64,000 nucleotides of DNA from Sporosarcina luteola. GTDB lineage: Bacteria > Bacillota > Bacilli > Bacillales_A > Planococcaceae. The DNA is taken from assembly GCF_023715585.1 (NCBI RefSeq), contig NZ_JAMBOK010000001.1, positions 558,001-622,000 on the forward strand, read 5' to 3'. The notes beneath the pieces were generated by a model. That model worked only from the letters and a program-made list of their open reading frames with translations, ran no database searches and was not told where the DNA came from. A program made the translations under genes and the position numbers. This document shows, in pieces, positions 16,916-31,193 of this stretch (its first letter is position 1; every line of letters begins with the position of its first letter).

Positions 16916-18304
16916 TTAGTTAAGGACACGACGTGCTTTTACGTAGTTTTGCGCTGCCCATGTGGAAGATAGGCTTTGTTGTACTACTTTACCGGTAGTG
17001 GAGAGACTGATAAATTGATTTCCTCCAATATAAATGCCCGTCTGATTAATGGCTGTTCTTTTATTATCCAATGAGAAGAAAAGGAGATCCCCTTTTTGGA
17101 GATTGGATTTCAGAACGGCAGTACCAACTTGAGATTGTCGGCTAGCCAATTTGCTTTTTAAATCGATTCCTTGCTGTTTATATACATAATACGTAAAGCC
17201 TGCACCTGTGAATGTCAATGTACTTTCATTATATCCGTAGCCGAATTTCGCTTTGTTCGTCAGGCTACTTGCAAAATTGACAAGCTTGTCCGCAGAAGTT
17301 GATGTATATGACGGCTTGGACACAGATGGCGCAGGAGATGCTGGCTCAGAAACAGAAGGCGTTGAAGCCGTATTGTCCGTGAAGACTCTCTTCGCCGTAA
17401 TATACCGATCATTATAGTAATCTACGAGTTGAACTCTTGTAATGACTGCGCCAGTAGTAGGAATGATTAGACGATGATCACCTGCATAAATGGCAACTAG
17501 AACTGGAGTAGTTGAGCCTTTCGAGCTCCCGAAGAAGACTAGATCACCTTTCTTCAAGTTGGAACGGGATACAGTCGTACCTTTGCTTTGTAGTGCTTTT
17601 AAGCTGGATGCATTCAACGTGACTCCGTTGTTTTTGTATACATAGTTGACGAATCCTGTGCTCGTAAACTTTTTTGTACTTTCGTTGTTTACGGAACCGA
17701 TTGTCGCTTCGTCTTTTAACTTATAAGCAAGGTCTACGATATTGTCGCCTTTCGTTGCTGGACTGGATGACATCAAGCTAGGGAGTACTCGGCGTGCACC
17801 GATATAGCTCTCTGTATAGTATGGTTTGTCACTTAGGTCGGAAATGACGATATCCTGTTTGGGATCTGCCATATGGATGACTTTGTTATTTCCGATATAC
17901 ATAGCTACATGATCTGGTATCTTCGATGCCTTACTACTGAAGAAGAGGAGATCTCCTTTTTGCCATTGACCTTTCGCGACTGGCGTTCCTTGTTGCATCA
18001 TGAAGTCTTCGTTGTATGTTGCCAAGTCGACGCCGTTTTTCTCAAATATGTACATTAGGAAAGTTGCGCATGAAAACTTGTACGGATAAGTAGGCTTATA
18101 GACTGCCGTACTATATGTCGATTTTCCGATCAAACTTTTAGCGGTTTGAATCAATTGTTCCGCTTTAGCTGCCACAGCCTGCTGAGATGTTTGAGATGTT
18201 ACCGTGGCGGCAGAGACTGTTTGAGATTGATCGTATGAGGGTATAGCCAAAGAGCTGACACTTACACACGTGATTAATGCAGCTGAAAGAAGTTTACGTT
18301 TCAT
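16916..18304 (-). CDS. Secreted triple NlpC/P60 protein with one catalytic repeat
   Basis: A signal peptide (to about VSAA at 30-33) precedes three NlpC/P60-like repeats of ~130 residues separated by Ser/Pro-rich linkers. Repeat 1 keeps Cys79 (FSCATF) and His132 (DHVAMYIG), with His144 nearby, so it can be a papain-like peptidoglycan peptidase cutting D-Glu/diamino acid bonds. In repeat 2 the Cys position is Ser215 (FTSTGF) and the His position is Leu269. In repeat 3 they are Gly367 (FTGAGF) and Gln421. Repeats 2 and 3 are therefore predicted inactive, perhaps wall-binding. It is separated from the ligase cluster by a shared terminator; its role in sporulation or growth is unknown. Confidence 0.85.
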   Translation of the reverse strand: MKRKLLSAALITCVSVSSLAIPSYDQSQTVSAATVTSQTSQQAVAAKAEQLIQTAKSLIGKSTYSTAVYKPTYPYKFSCATFLMYIFEKNGVDLATYNEDFMMQQGTPVAKGQWQKGDLLFFSSKASKIPDHVAMYIGNNKVIHMADPKQDIVISDLSDKPYYTESYIGARRVLPSLMSSSPATKGDNIVDLAYKLKDEATIGSVNNESTKKFTSTGFVNYVYKNNGVTLNASSLKALQSKGTTVSRSNLKKGDLVFFGSSKGSTTPVLVAIYAGDHRLIIPTTGAVITRVQLVDYYNDRYITAKRVFTDNTASTPSVSEPASPAPSVSKPSYTSTSADKLVNFASSLTNKAKFGYGYNESTLTFTGAGFTYYVYKQQGIDLKSKLASRQSQVGTAVLKSNLQKGDLLFFSLDNKRTAINQTGIYIGGNQFISLSTTGKVVQQSLSSTWAAQNYVKARRVLN

Positions 18305-18484
18305 GTTTTTCCTCCTGAGATTAGTAATGTCTTACCTGAGAATGATCGTAGCATGGAATAACAGGGTAGATTTGAGGCAATATTTACCTTTTGAAATGCA
18401 GGTTTGCGAGATTGCAAGCCAGCAGAAGACTGAACGGGTTTCTTTACAAATAGATTACAGCCCGAAATTGGAAATTGGAGGAAT

Positions 18485-18521
18485 AAAAAAAGCGTGCGGC
18501 TAGTGTGCCATCACGCTTTTT
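18485..18521 (-). terminator. Terminator overlapping the yneR stop codon
   Basis: Read on the minus strand, GAAAAAGCGTG (which includes the last codons of yneR) pairs with CACGCTTTTTTT. Confidence 0.8.
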
Positions 18522-18804
18522 CATACATATAAACGAGCTCCTTCAAATGCGGATCAACATCTACATGAAGGTCATGTTCATCGAAAAACCAGTAGTCCCT
18601 CTGTTCAATATAAAAATGCACTCCGTCTCTTTCCGTCTCGACCGCCAATTCGTCAGGCACTTCTTTCATAACTCCGAGCGAAAATCCTTCATGCAACTGG
18701 CTGGACCCTCCATAACGAGCGAAAAATTTAATATAATCGCCTGTTTGGGCTTCCATTTCTTCTTCAAACCATCTGCGCGCATCATCCGATAAAACGATTT
18801 TCAT
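18511..18804 (-). CDS. yneR: HesB/IscA-like fold protein YneR
   Basis: A 97-residue protein starting MKIVLSDDARRWFEEEMEAQ with ARYGGSSQLHEGFSLG, matching the YneR/HesB-like family. Unlike true IscA/SufA A-type carriers it lacks the C-terminal Cys-x-Cys ligands (no cysteine at all is visible), so it is probably not an Fe-S carrier; its function is unknown. Start 18804 is preferred over 18837 because AAAGGCGGG precedes it and family members begin MKI/MKL. It lies just downstream of plsY on the same strand, as in B. subtilis, and the two probably share a transcript. Confidence 0.8.
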   Translation of the reverse strand: MKIVLSDDARRWFEEEMEAQTGDYIKFFARYGGSSQLHEGFSLGVMKEVPDELAVETERDGVHFYIEQRDYWFFDEHDLHVDVDPHLKELVYMYEKA

Positions 18805-18841
18805 TTCAATATCCCGCCTTTCGGTTGGTGCTTCCATTGTA

Positions 18842-19444
18842 TTACAACCACTTCACTTTAGGCTCGGTTCCCGCTTTAATCCTCGCGATATTCGTCCGGT
18901 GCCTATAAAAGATGAATAGTCCCATCAAACCGACAATGATCATCAAATAGAAATCTCCAGACCATAAATAGAAGGCGATGCAGTAAATGAAACCGACAAC
19001 CGCCACGATCATTGACGAAAGAGATACCATTTTCGTTATCTTTAGTGTAATGAGGAAAGTAAGAAGGACGATGATGAATATCGGCCAGTTATAGCCAAGC
19101 AAAACACCGCCGGAAGTGGCAACAGCCTTGCCGCCTTTAAATTTTGCAAAGACAGGGAACATATGTCCGATGACAGCAAAAACCCCGAGAAGAAGCGGAT
19201 GTATACCTGCTGAACTGAAATAAGGAAGCAGGGGAAGCAGCACAGCAGCCGTCCCTTTCAAAATATCAAGGATTGTGACGAGCAGTCCCGCTGTTTTTCC
19301 AAGAACCCTGAATGTATTCGTTGCACCGAGGTTCCCGCTGCCATGCTGCCTGACATCGGTATTATAGAACAATTTGCCGATCCATAATGCAGATGGGATG
19401 GAGCCAAGTACATAAGCGATTAGTATAAGAATCATAATTTCCAT
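18842..19444 (-). CDS. plsY: Acyl-phosphate:glycerol-3-phosphate acyltransferase PlsY
   Basis: A 200-residue polytopic membrane enzyme that transfers acyl groups from acyl-phosphate to glycerol-3-phosphate, the first step of phospholipid synthesis in most Bacillota. Signatures: GSIPSALWIGK near the N terminus, HGSGNLGATNTFRVLG (glycerol-phosphate binding loop), and KFKGGKAVATSGGVLLG (acyl-phosphate loop). About five hydrophobic segments are visible. ATG 19444 is chosen over the longer frame to 19513 because AAAGGGGAA precedes it and the first membrane segment begins there. It is divergent from parE with about 255 bases between, and in the same order as B. subtilis yneS-parE-parC. Confidence 0.92.
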   Translation of the reverse strand: MEIMILILIAYVLGSIPSALWIGKLFYNTDVRQHGSGNLGATNTFRVLGKTAGLLVTILDILKGTAAVLLPLLPYFSSAGIHPLLLGVFAVIGHMFPVFAKFKGGKAVATSGGVLLGYNWPIFIIVLLTFLITLKITKMVSLSSMIVAVVGFIYCIAFYLWSGDFYLMIIVGLMGLFIFYRHRTNIARIKAGTEPKVKWL

Positions 19445-19607
19445 GACGTTCCCCTTTACCTTTATTGAATAGTTATGTGTTTCAAGTTTAGCAGAACAGA
19501 TGAATGCCGACAATGGAATGTATGTAGTTCCGAAAGTCAGCCGATTGTCTAGATTTTCCTCATCTCATTGCAATCGGTCGGTTTATTCTATACAATTAAT
19601 TGAGCAA

Positions 19608-24099
<4,492 letters not shown>

Positions 24100-24102
24100 T
24101 GA

Positions 24103-24149
24103 AAAGCGTTCGCTGGCAAGGATGGCTTCCTGCCGGTGGACGTTTTTTT
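24103..24149 (+). terminator. Terminator of the parEC operon
   Basis: A long imperfect stem, GCGTTCGCTGGCAAGG with CCTGCCGGTGGACGT, ends in TTTTTTT. Confidence 0.85.
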
Positions 24150-24253
24150 GCATTGCAGTGAAGGCTAAAATCTTCGTGACAATAGGAAGATTTTGGCGTA
24201 TAATAATTCGGAAGTCGAAGTAAATAATAAATTATGGGGATTGGTGAGCGTGA

Positions 24254-25486
24254 ATGTGGAAAAACCGTAACGTTTGGATCATTTTATCTGGTGAAATGAT
24301 TGCCGGGCTCGGTTTATGGACAGGGATTATTGGAAATCTTGAATTCTTACAAGAAAAAATTCCATCGGATTTTGTAAAAGCAATAATTTTATCAATCGGA
24401 TTATTGGCAGGTATCCTAGCAGGTCCGACAGCCGGGCGAATCATCGATCAGTCGAGAAAGAAGACCGTTTTGATGGTAGCAGGGCTAGGAAGGCTGATTA
24501 GCGTCATATTCATGTTGCTGGCCATTGCAACAGGATCTGTCTGGTGGATGGTTGCATTTATCATTTCCATTCAATTATCAGCAACTTTCTATTTTCCTGC
24601 GTTGCAGTCGGCGATCCCTCTTGTCGTAAAAGATGGGGATTTGCTCACGATGAACGGAATGCATATGAACGTTGCTACGATATCGCGTGTCCTCGGTACT
24701 GCTCTCGCGGGTGTCATGCTCGTTTACTGGTCGTTGTCATCATTATATTGGGTTTCAATGATTGCATATGCAGCACTGTTGGGGTTCACAATGATGCTCA
24801 AGATCGATGAAGGGAAGGGGAGTGAGCGCTCCCAGAGAAAAGAGGGGGACGGGGATAAAGGCGGTTTCATGGAAGTGTTTCCTGTCCTAAAAGAGTTTCC
24901 CGCAGTCGGAATGACACTAATAATGACGATGATCCCATTACTGTTTATCGGCTCTTTCAATCTGATTGTCATTAATATAAGTGAAATCCAAGATTCCGCA
25001 TCTACTAAAGGATTGATCTATACGTTTGAAGGGATTGCCTTCATGATTGGATCATTTGCAGTAAAGCTCATTACAAGGAAATGGAAGACAACTGTCATTC
25101 TATTCTTTTTTGCGACATTGGTGGCAGTTGCTGAGTTCATGCTTTATTTTGCACATAATATTGTTGTGACATTGGCTGCATTTGCGGTATTGGGCTTTGC
25201 ATTAGGTTGTTTTTTCCCGACAGCAATGGTTATTTTTCAGAGACAGATGCCGAAAGCGTACCATGGACGTTTTTTCTCATTCCGCAATATGTTGGAGCGG
25301 GTCATGTTTCAAGTAGTATTGTTGAGCGCTGGAGCATTTTTGGATATTGTCGGACTACAGATGATGGTAATTATTTTCGGGATCATCAGTCTAAGTTTGA
25401 CGTTGTTGTTTTTTATTCAAATGAAACGAAGGAATATCGTATTAGAAGAGAAATTAACAGAACCTGCAGCGGAAATCATTTTATGA
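24254..25486 (+). CDS. MFS transporter, DHA3/macrolide-efflux-like
   Basis: A 410-residue polytopic protein with about 12 hydrophobic segments and a charged central loop (DEGKGSERSQRKEGDGDKGG). The first cytoplasmic loop has GPTAGRIIDQSRKK, the MFS G-x-x-x-D-R/Q-x-x-R/K-K-type signature. The style is that of MFS_3/DHA3 drug or macrolide exporters, but no substrate can be read from sequence. ATG 24254 follows GGTGAG by 5 nt. It is monocistronic, with a terminator overlapping its stop codon. In context it follows parEC and precedes a homing-endonuclease insertion on the other strand. Confidence 0.8.
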   Translation: MWKNRNVWIILSGEMIAGLGLWTGIIGNLEFLQEKIPSDFVKAIILSIGLLAGILAGPTAGRIIDQSRKKTVLMVAGLGRLISVIFMLLAIATGSVWWMVAFIISIQLSATFYFPALQSAIPLVVKDGDLLTMNGMHMNVATISRVLGTALAGVMLVYWSLSSLYWVSMIAYAALLGFTMMLKIDEGKGSERSQRKEGDGDKGGFMEVFPVLKEFPAVGMTLIMTMIPLLFIGSFNLIVINISEIQDSASTKGLIYTFEGIAFMIGSFAVKLITRKWKTTVILFFFATLVAVAEFMLYFAHNIVVTLAAFAVLGFALGCFFPTAMVIFQRQMPKAYHGRFFSFRNMLERVMFQVVLLSAGAFLDIVGLQMMVIIFGIISLSLTLLFFIQMKRRNIVLEEKLTEPAAEIIL

Positions 25487-25502
25487 TCCGTTGCAGGTTT
25501 TT
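25461..25502 (+). terminator. Terminator overlapping the end of the MFS gene
   Basis: AACCTGCAGCGGA (inside the last codons) pairs with TCCGTTGCAGGTT, followed by TTTT. Confidence 0.8.
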
Positions 25503-25521
25503 CATCTCAAAAATCGGTTTT

Positions 25522-25555
<34 letters not shown>

Positions 25556-25609
25556 TTAGTGTCCGCTAATATATATTATGACGGGGGCGTTCTTTGAGAA
25601 TTAAATTGT

Positions 25610-26845
<1,236 letters not shown>

Positions 26846-26900
26846 TTAACTGAATATATATGCAAATCGGCCACTCTGTTTGCAAGTGGCCATCTCATTC

Positions 26901-27932
26901 CTATTTCATATAGCGTACTCTATCGCTCGTTTGCAGTTTTGCCAATGTCGATGCACCGACTCCGAACATGGCCATTCGCAGCTCGAGTTCTTTTGTTTCC
27001 ATCACTCTCAAGACATCTTCCGGAGATTGTGTTGCTTCTTTCAAGATAGATCTTCCGAAACCGACGATATCCGCGCCTAAAGCGATTGTTTTCGCTGCGT
27101 CCAGTCCAGTCGATATGCCGCCACTTGCAACAATTGATTGCGTATCAATCTTTTCACGGACAGACACAACACAATCGACCGTCGGAATGCCCCATACGCT
27201 GAACGTTTCAGCAGCGGCTTGCTTTATAGGATCGGTTGAACGATATTTTTCCACTTGGCTCCAAGATGTTCCACCTGCTCCCGCAACATCAATAAAGGCC
27301 ACCCCGATATCACAAAGCTTTTTGGCTGTCTCCCCGTCGATTCCCCAGCCGACTTCTTTCACACCTATAGGAACTTCCAATGCATTCGTCAATTCTTCGA
27401 TTTTCACTAGCAAGTCCTTGAAATTCAGATCTCCGTTCGGTTGAATGACTTCCTGAAGACTGTTCAGATGCAATACCAAAGCATCTGCTTCCGTCATTTC
27501 GATGATTTGTCGGCATTCATCGATGCCAAATCCGTAATTCAATTGAACCGCGCCTAAATTGGCGATGATCGGGACAGTCGGCGCGTATTGTCTCACTTGG
27601 AAGGATGCCCGATGCTCTTCACTTTCAATTAATGCACGCATCGATCCCAAAGCCAATATCCACCCTTTTTCTTCTGCAGCAAGCGCCAAGTTGCGGTTGA
27701 TTGTTTCGGCGAATGCAGCGCCACCCGTCATGGAGCTGATCATAAAAGGCGTTGGGCGCAATTGGTCCACAAACTTACTTTTGATGGAGATTCCTGTAAA
27801 GTCAATTTCAGGTAAAGCGTTATGAATGAAGTGAACCCTTTCCAATCCTGTCGTAATATGGTTCCCTGTCACTTTTTCATTTAGCGTGATGTCGATATGC
27901 TCCGCTTTCCGTTGATGAATCGAACCAGTCAT
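26901..27932 (-). CDS. fni: Type 2 isopentenyl-diphosphate delta-isomerase
   Basis: An FMN- and NADPH-dependent enzyme that interconverts IPP and DMAPP in the cytosol, needed for isoprenoid (undecaprenyl, menaquinone) precursors. Features of the 343-residue protein: RKAEHIDITLNE at the N terminus, PFMISSMTGGA (FMN-binding), LGSMRALIE, LHLNSLQEVIQPNGD, DVAGAGGTSWSQVE and SGGISTGLDAAKTIALGAD. Length is typical. ATG 27932 is favoured because AGAGGGA lies upstream; an in-frame ATG at 27959 would add nine residues without a clear ribosome site. It is monocistronic and divergent from the riboflavin operon. The flavin cofactor makes the adjacency to rib genes notable but not proof of co-regulation. 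Confidence 0.93.
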   Translation of the reverse strand: MTGSIHQRKAEHIDITLNEKVTGNHITTGLERVHFIHNALPEIDFTGISIKSKFVDQLRPTPFMISSMTGGAAFAETINRNLALAAEEKGWILALGSMRALIESEEHRASFQVRQYAPTVPIIANLGAVQLNYGFGIDECRQIIEMTEADALVLHLNSLQEVIQPNGDLNFKDLLVKIEELTNALEVPIGVKEVGWGIDGETAKKLCDIGVAFIDVAGAGGTSWSQVEKYRSTDPIKQAAAETFSVWGIPTVDCVVSVREKIDTQSIVASGGISTGLDAAKTIALGADIVGFGRSILKEATQSPEDVLRVMETKELELRMAMFGVGASTLAKLQTSDRVRYMK

Positions 27933-28165
27933 TATCCAACATCCCTCTTCCTTAAACATTAAAATACATAACTCACTCGATTATAAACCATTTTTCGGTT
28001 ATAATTCACGCCATTCTTAAGGTTCATTTTTCAATAAAGGATTTTGACCCATCTTTTCAAACAAACCCATTAAAACCTATGCTCTTTTTCATGGAATCTC
28101 AATTTATCTTATCATTGAATTACGTAGATGACGAATAATCCCGTGCCCATTAAACAATTAGTAAC

Positions 28166-28194
28166 TTGGCAACTATTTCTAAAGTATGTTAAAT
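28166..28194 (+). promoter_or_regulatory. Sigma-A promoter of the riboflavin operon
   Basis: TTGGCA (28166-28171), a 17-nt spacer and TTAAAT (28189-28194) would start transcription about 20 bases before the FMN riboswitch. Confidence 0.7.
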
Positions 28195-28218
28195 TGGAAT
28201 CGGTCAAGTCAAAACGAC

Positions 28219-28356
28219 ACTTCGGGGCAAGGTGAAATTCCTTACCGGCGGTGATCAAGCGCTATGCTTGTCAGTCCGTGACCCGTTCTTCCCTACGGAA
28301 GACGGTGGAGCTGGTGAAACTCCGGCACCGACAGTTAAAGTCTGGATGGGAGAAGT
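28219..28356 (+). promoter_or_regulatory. FMN riboswitch (RFN element)
   Basis: The conserved RFN blocks appear in order: TTCGGGGCAAGGTGAAATTC, CCTTACCGGCGGTGATCAAG, CAGTCCGTGACCCG, GGTGGAGCTGGTGAAACTCC, GGCACCGACAGTTAAAGTC and TGGATGGGAGAAG. FMN binding would shut down the downstream riboflavin genes. It sits between a recognisable promoter and the ribD remnant. Confidence 0.97.
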
Positions 28357-28391
28357 TGCTCGTGTTTGAAGGCCATGCCCAACTCTATCCG

Positions 28392-28413
28392 CCCTTTCCA
28401 TAATGAAAGGGGG
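28392..28413 (+). promoter_or_regulatory. Hairpin masking the first ribosome site of the rib leader
   Basis: CCCTTTC pairs with GAAAGGG, which is also the Shine-Dalgarno sequence before ATG 28420. With no T-run after it, this looks like a translation-type expression platform of the riboswitch rather than a terminator. The gene it once controlled (ribD) is now decayed. Confidence 0.5.
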
Positions 28414-28419
28414 AATTCG

Positions 28420-28802
28420 ATGGACCACACCGATAACACGGAGTCATCTCTGTTGGAAAAATTGAAGCAGGTGTGTGTACAGAGACAATTATTGCAAACG
28501 GCTGACGCCATTTCTTCAACGCGTCCATTAATCCGAATCCTTCCTACACTTGTAAAGGGATTAGGCTTCTTCAGGATGCCGGAATTGAAGCAATCATGAT
28601 TTTTTGTAAAAAAGAGGCGGATTTCAGCAACCGGGCATTTTCATATCTAAAGTTCCAAAAAACCTACGTCAACTATCTTCCAGAAAACCCTTTCCTCACC
28701 ACCCGTTTGCCCCATGGTGGAAAGAACCCAATACCAATTATTTTTAATAGGCGTCTTAGGACACCTGGAGTTTCAAGCACGTTTCCGAACGGAGGTGTAA
28801 GC
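28420..28802 (+). pseudogene. ribD: Decayed ribD (pyrimidine deaminase/reductase) remnant
   Basis: This is the position of ribD in the riboflavin operon, but only scraps remain. One frame reads INPNPSYTCKGIRLLQDAGI...KEADFSNRAFSYLKFQKTYV, matching the end of the RibD deaminase domain (DPNP...GKGI..L..AGI). Then, after an internal deletion, NPFLTTRLPHGGKNPIPIIF and NRRLRTP match the reductase domain. The zinc-site HAE and PCxxxxxxC motifs are gone, frames shift after ATG 28420, and the total is ~380 bases instead of ~1.1 kb. The gene cannot encode an active enzyme; riboflavin synthesis would need RibD from elsewhere in the genome. The last bases still carry the GGAGGTG used by ribE. Confidence 0.8.
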
Positions 28803-28805
28803 TGA

Positions 28806-29456
28806 TTGTTTACAGGAATTGTTGAAGAGATTGGAACCGTTCATGCAATAAAGAAAGGTTCTTCTTCAATGCAATTGTTAATTAAGTGCAGCCATGTACT
28901 TTCCGATGTAAGAAAAGGTGACAGTATTTCCGTTAATGGAGTATGTCTGACCGTATCGGAGTTCACAACAACGCAATTTGCAGCGGACGTTATGCCTGAG
29001 ACGTTCATGGCAACGACACTATTCACATTAAAATCCGGCAGCCGTGTAAATCTGGAACGTGCCATGGCCGCGAATGGCCGTTTTGGCGGCCATTTTGTGA
29101 CAGGTCATGTCGATGGCATCGGTAAAATTACTGCGGTCAGACCGGTCGAAAATGCGATCTATATGGATATTCAGTTGGCTTCTGAGTTTCAGTCGCATCT
29201 TGTCCCGAAAGGTTCCATAACGGTTGACGGCACATCATTAACTATTTTCGGCATTTCAGATCAAGGGTTTACGCTATCCCTTATCCCCGTAACTCAAGCT
29301 GATTCAATCATTGGTGATAAACGTGCTGGGGATTTAGTGAACGTAGAATGTGACATCCTTGCAAAGTATTTAGAGCGGATTGTATCCAGGAAAGAAACTA
29401 GACCGTCCGGCGGATTGACGATGGATGCACTCGCCAAGAGCGGATTTTTAGATTGA
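28806..29456 (+). CDS. ribE: Riboflavin synthase alpha subunit
   Basis: A 216-residue enzyme that dismutates two 6,7-dimethyl-8-ribityllumazine molecules into riboflavin and a pyrimidinedione. The N-terminal MFTGIVEEIGTVHAIKKG and the second-barrel FGGHFVTGHVDGIGKI mark the two lumazine-binding repeats; GDSISVNGVCLTV and KGSITVDGTSLTIFG are their paired strands. The start is TTG 28806, 8 nt after GGAGGTG. It lies just after the ribD remnant and 12 bases before ribBA within the FMN-controlled operon. Length is normal. Confidence 0.96.
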   Translation: MFTGIVEEIGTVHAIKKGSSSMQLLIKCSHVLSDVRKGDSISVNGVCLTVSEFTTTQFAADVMPETFMATTLFTLKSGSRVNLERAMAANGRFGGHFVTGHVDGIGKITAVRPVENAIYMDIQLASEFQSHLVPKGSITVDGTSLTIFGISDQGFTLSLIPVTQADSIIGDKRAGDLVNVECDILAKYLERIVSRKETRPSGGLTMDALAKSGFLD

Positions 29457-29468
29457 GAGGTGAAGACG

Positions 29469-30662
29469 ATGTTTGCAACGGTTGAAAAAGCGATCGAAGA
29501 ATTAAAAAAAGGGAAAGCGATCATTGTCGTGGATGATGAAAGTCGTGAAAATGAAGGTGACTTTGTTGCACTCGCTGACTATGCGACTCCGGATATGATC
29601 AATTTCATGGCTAAAGAAGGCCGCGGCTTAATTTGCACGCCGATCGAACAACAGTTGGCGGATCGACTAGAATTGGCGCCAATGACCAATACGAATACCG
29701 ATGTACATGGGACAGCATTCACGGTCAGTATTGACCATTCCTCTTGCCATACAGGAATTTCAGCATTTGAACGCTCGGAAACGATCTTAAAAATGCTGGA
29801 TAGAGACTCAAAGTCTTCTGACTTCAGAAGGCCAGGCCATATTTTCCCGTTAGTCGCGAAATCGGGCGGCGTTTTGGAGCGCCCGGGACATACGGAAGCT
29901 GCAGTTGACCTGGCCCGTCTTGCAGGGACGACTCCAGCAGGTGTCATTTGTGAAATCATGAATCTAGATGGGACAATGGCCAGAGGACAAGACCTCGTGG
30001 AAATTGCAAAGCAGCACGAACTCATCATTTTAACAATCGAACAATTGATAGCATACCGAAAGCGAAATGAAACGCTTGTCGAAAAGGTCGTATCGATTCA
30101 TTTACCTACTTCGCACGGTGATTTCACAGCGACAACATACGTAGAAAAATTGACTGGACGGGAACATATCGCTTTAGTGAAAGGGGATCTCAATGAACAC
30201 GAGTCCCCTCTCGTTAGAATCCATTCAGAATGCCTGACAGGTGATGTATTTGGGTCATGCCGATGTGACTGCGGACCGCAGTTGCAGACAGCCCTTGCCC
30301 AAATCGAGGAAGCCGGGACAGGGGTCCTTGTCTATATGCGCCAGGAAGGCCGCGGAATCGGTCTTGTCAATAAAATGAAAGCCTATAAACTTCAGGAACA
30401 AGGATATGACACAGTCGAGGCTAATGCCCGATTAGGTTTCGGGGATGATTTGCGGGAGTATTTCATTAGCGCACAAATCCTTGCTGATCTAGGATGCACC
30501 CGAGTTCAATTGTTGACGAACAATCCTCGTAAAATCAAAGGCCTTTCAGAACATGGCATTACAATAGAGAATCGGATCCCTATCGAACTGCCTGCCAAAG
30601 ACACCAACCGATCCTATATGGAAACGAAAAAGAAGAAGCTAGGGCATTTATTGCATAACTGA
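29469..30662 (+). CDS. ribBA: Bifunctional DHBP synthase / GTP cyclohydrolase II
   Basis: A 397-residue two-domain enzyme. The N-terminal half makes 3,4-dihydroxy-2-butanone 4-phosphate from ribulose 5-phosphate: [27 protein letters not shown] and [14 protein letters not shown]. The C-terminal half opens GTP: zinc-binding [20 protein letters not shown] and catalytic [12 protein letters not shown]. Both active sites appear intact. ATG 29469 follows GAGAGGTGAA; the frame is open from GTG 29460, but that codon belongs to the ribosome site. It is the third position in the rib operon. Confidence 0.96.
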   Translation: MFATVEKAIEELKKGKAIIVVDDESRENEGDFVALADYATPDMINFMAKEGRGLICTPIEQQLADRLELAPMTNTNTDVHGTAFTVSIDHSSCHTGISAFERSETILKMLDRDSKSSDFRRPGHIFPLVAKSGGVLERPGHTEAAVDLARLAGTTPAGVICEIMNLDGTMARGQDLVEIAKQHELIILTIEQLIAYRKRNETLVEKVVSIHLPTSHGDFTATTYVEKLTGREHIALVKGDLNEHESPLVRIHSECLTGDVFGSCRCDCGPQLQTALAQIEEAGTGVLVYMRQEGRGIGLVNKMKAYKLQEQGYDTVEANARLGFGDDLREYFISAQILADLGCTRVQLLTNNPRKIKGLSEHGITIENRIPIELPAKDTNRSYMETKKKKLGHLLHN

Positions 30663-30675
30663 GGAGGAAAAACAA

Positions 30676-31140
30676 ATGAGCATGACATATGAAGGACATT
30701 TAATTGGTACAGGACTTAAAATCGGCATCGTCGTATCCCGGTTCAATGAATTCATTTCAGGGAAGCTTCTATCTGGAGCTGAGGATGCATTGCGCCGCCA
30801 CGGAGTTGACACCGATGATATTGAAATCGCATGGGTCCCCGGCGCTTTCGAAATTCCGCTTGTTGCAAAACGGATGGCGGCTTCAAAGAAATATGATGCT
30901 GTCATTACAGTAGGCACGGTCATCAGAGGCTCTACCCCCCACTTCGACTATGTCTGTAATGAAGTCGCAAAAGGAGTTGCCGCCATCAATATGACGGAAG
31001 GGATACCAGTCATTTTTGGCGTATTGACGACCGACTCAATCGAACAAGCGATTGAACGCGCGGGGACGAAAGCCGGAAATAAAGGCTGGGACGTAGGCGT
31101 CTCCGCGATTGAGATGGCAAATCTCATGAAACAGTTATAA
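30676..31140 (+). CDS. ribH: 6,7-dimethyl-8-ribityllumazine synthase
   Basis: A 154-residue subunit that condenses 5-amino-6-ribitylamino-uracil with DHBP; family members assemble as pentamers or 60-mer capsids around riboflavin synthase. Signatures: [52 protein letters not shown] and [16 protein letters not shown]. It follows ribBA by 13 bases with GAGGAGG as ribosome site and is the last gene before the terminator. Confidence 0.97.
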   Translation: MSMTYEGHLIGTGLKIGIVVSRFNEFISGKLLSGAEDALRRHGVDTDDIEIAWVPGAFEIPLVAKRMAASKKYDAVITVGTVIRGSTPHFDYVCNEVAKGVAAINMTEGIPVIFGVLTTDSIEQAIERAGTKAGNKGWDVGVSAIEMANLMKQL

Positions 31141-31147
31141 GCAAAGA

Positions 31148-31184
31148 AAAAAAGCAAGTTCCTAGTTGGGATTTGCTTTTTTTA
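31148..31184 (+). terminator. Terminator of the rib operon
   Basis: AAAAAGCAA-GTTCC pairs with GGGA-TTTGCTTTTTTT; the T-run is strong. Confidence 0.88.
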
Positions 31185-31193
31185 TCATGATGA

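Noticed and set aside
18270..18503. 77-codon frame upstream of the NlpC/P60 gene
   Set aside because: It overlaps the start of a strong minus-strand gene, lacks a ribosome site and runs through its promoter region.
28596..28805. 69-codon frame in the riboflavin leader as an independent gene
   Set aside because: Its residues match RibD fragments, and it starts at an ATG without a ribosome site, so it is part of the ribD remnant.
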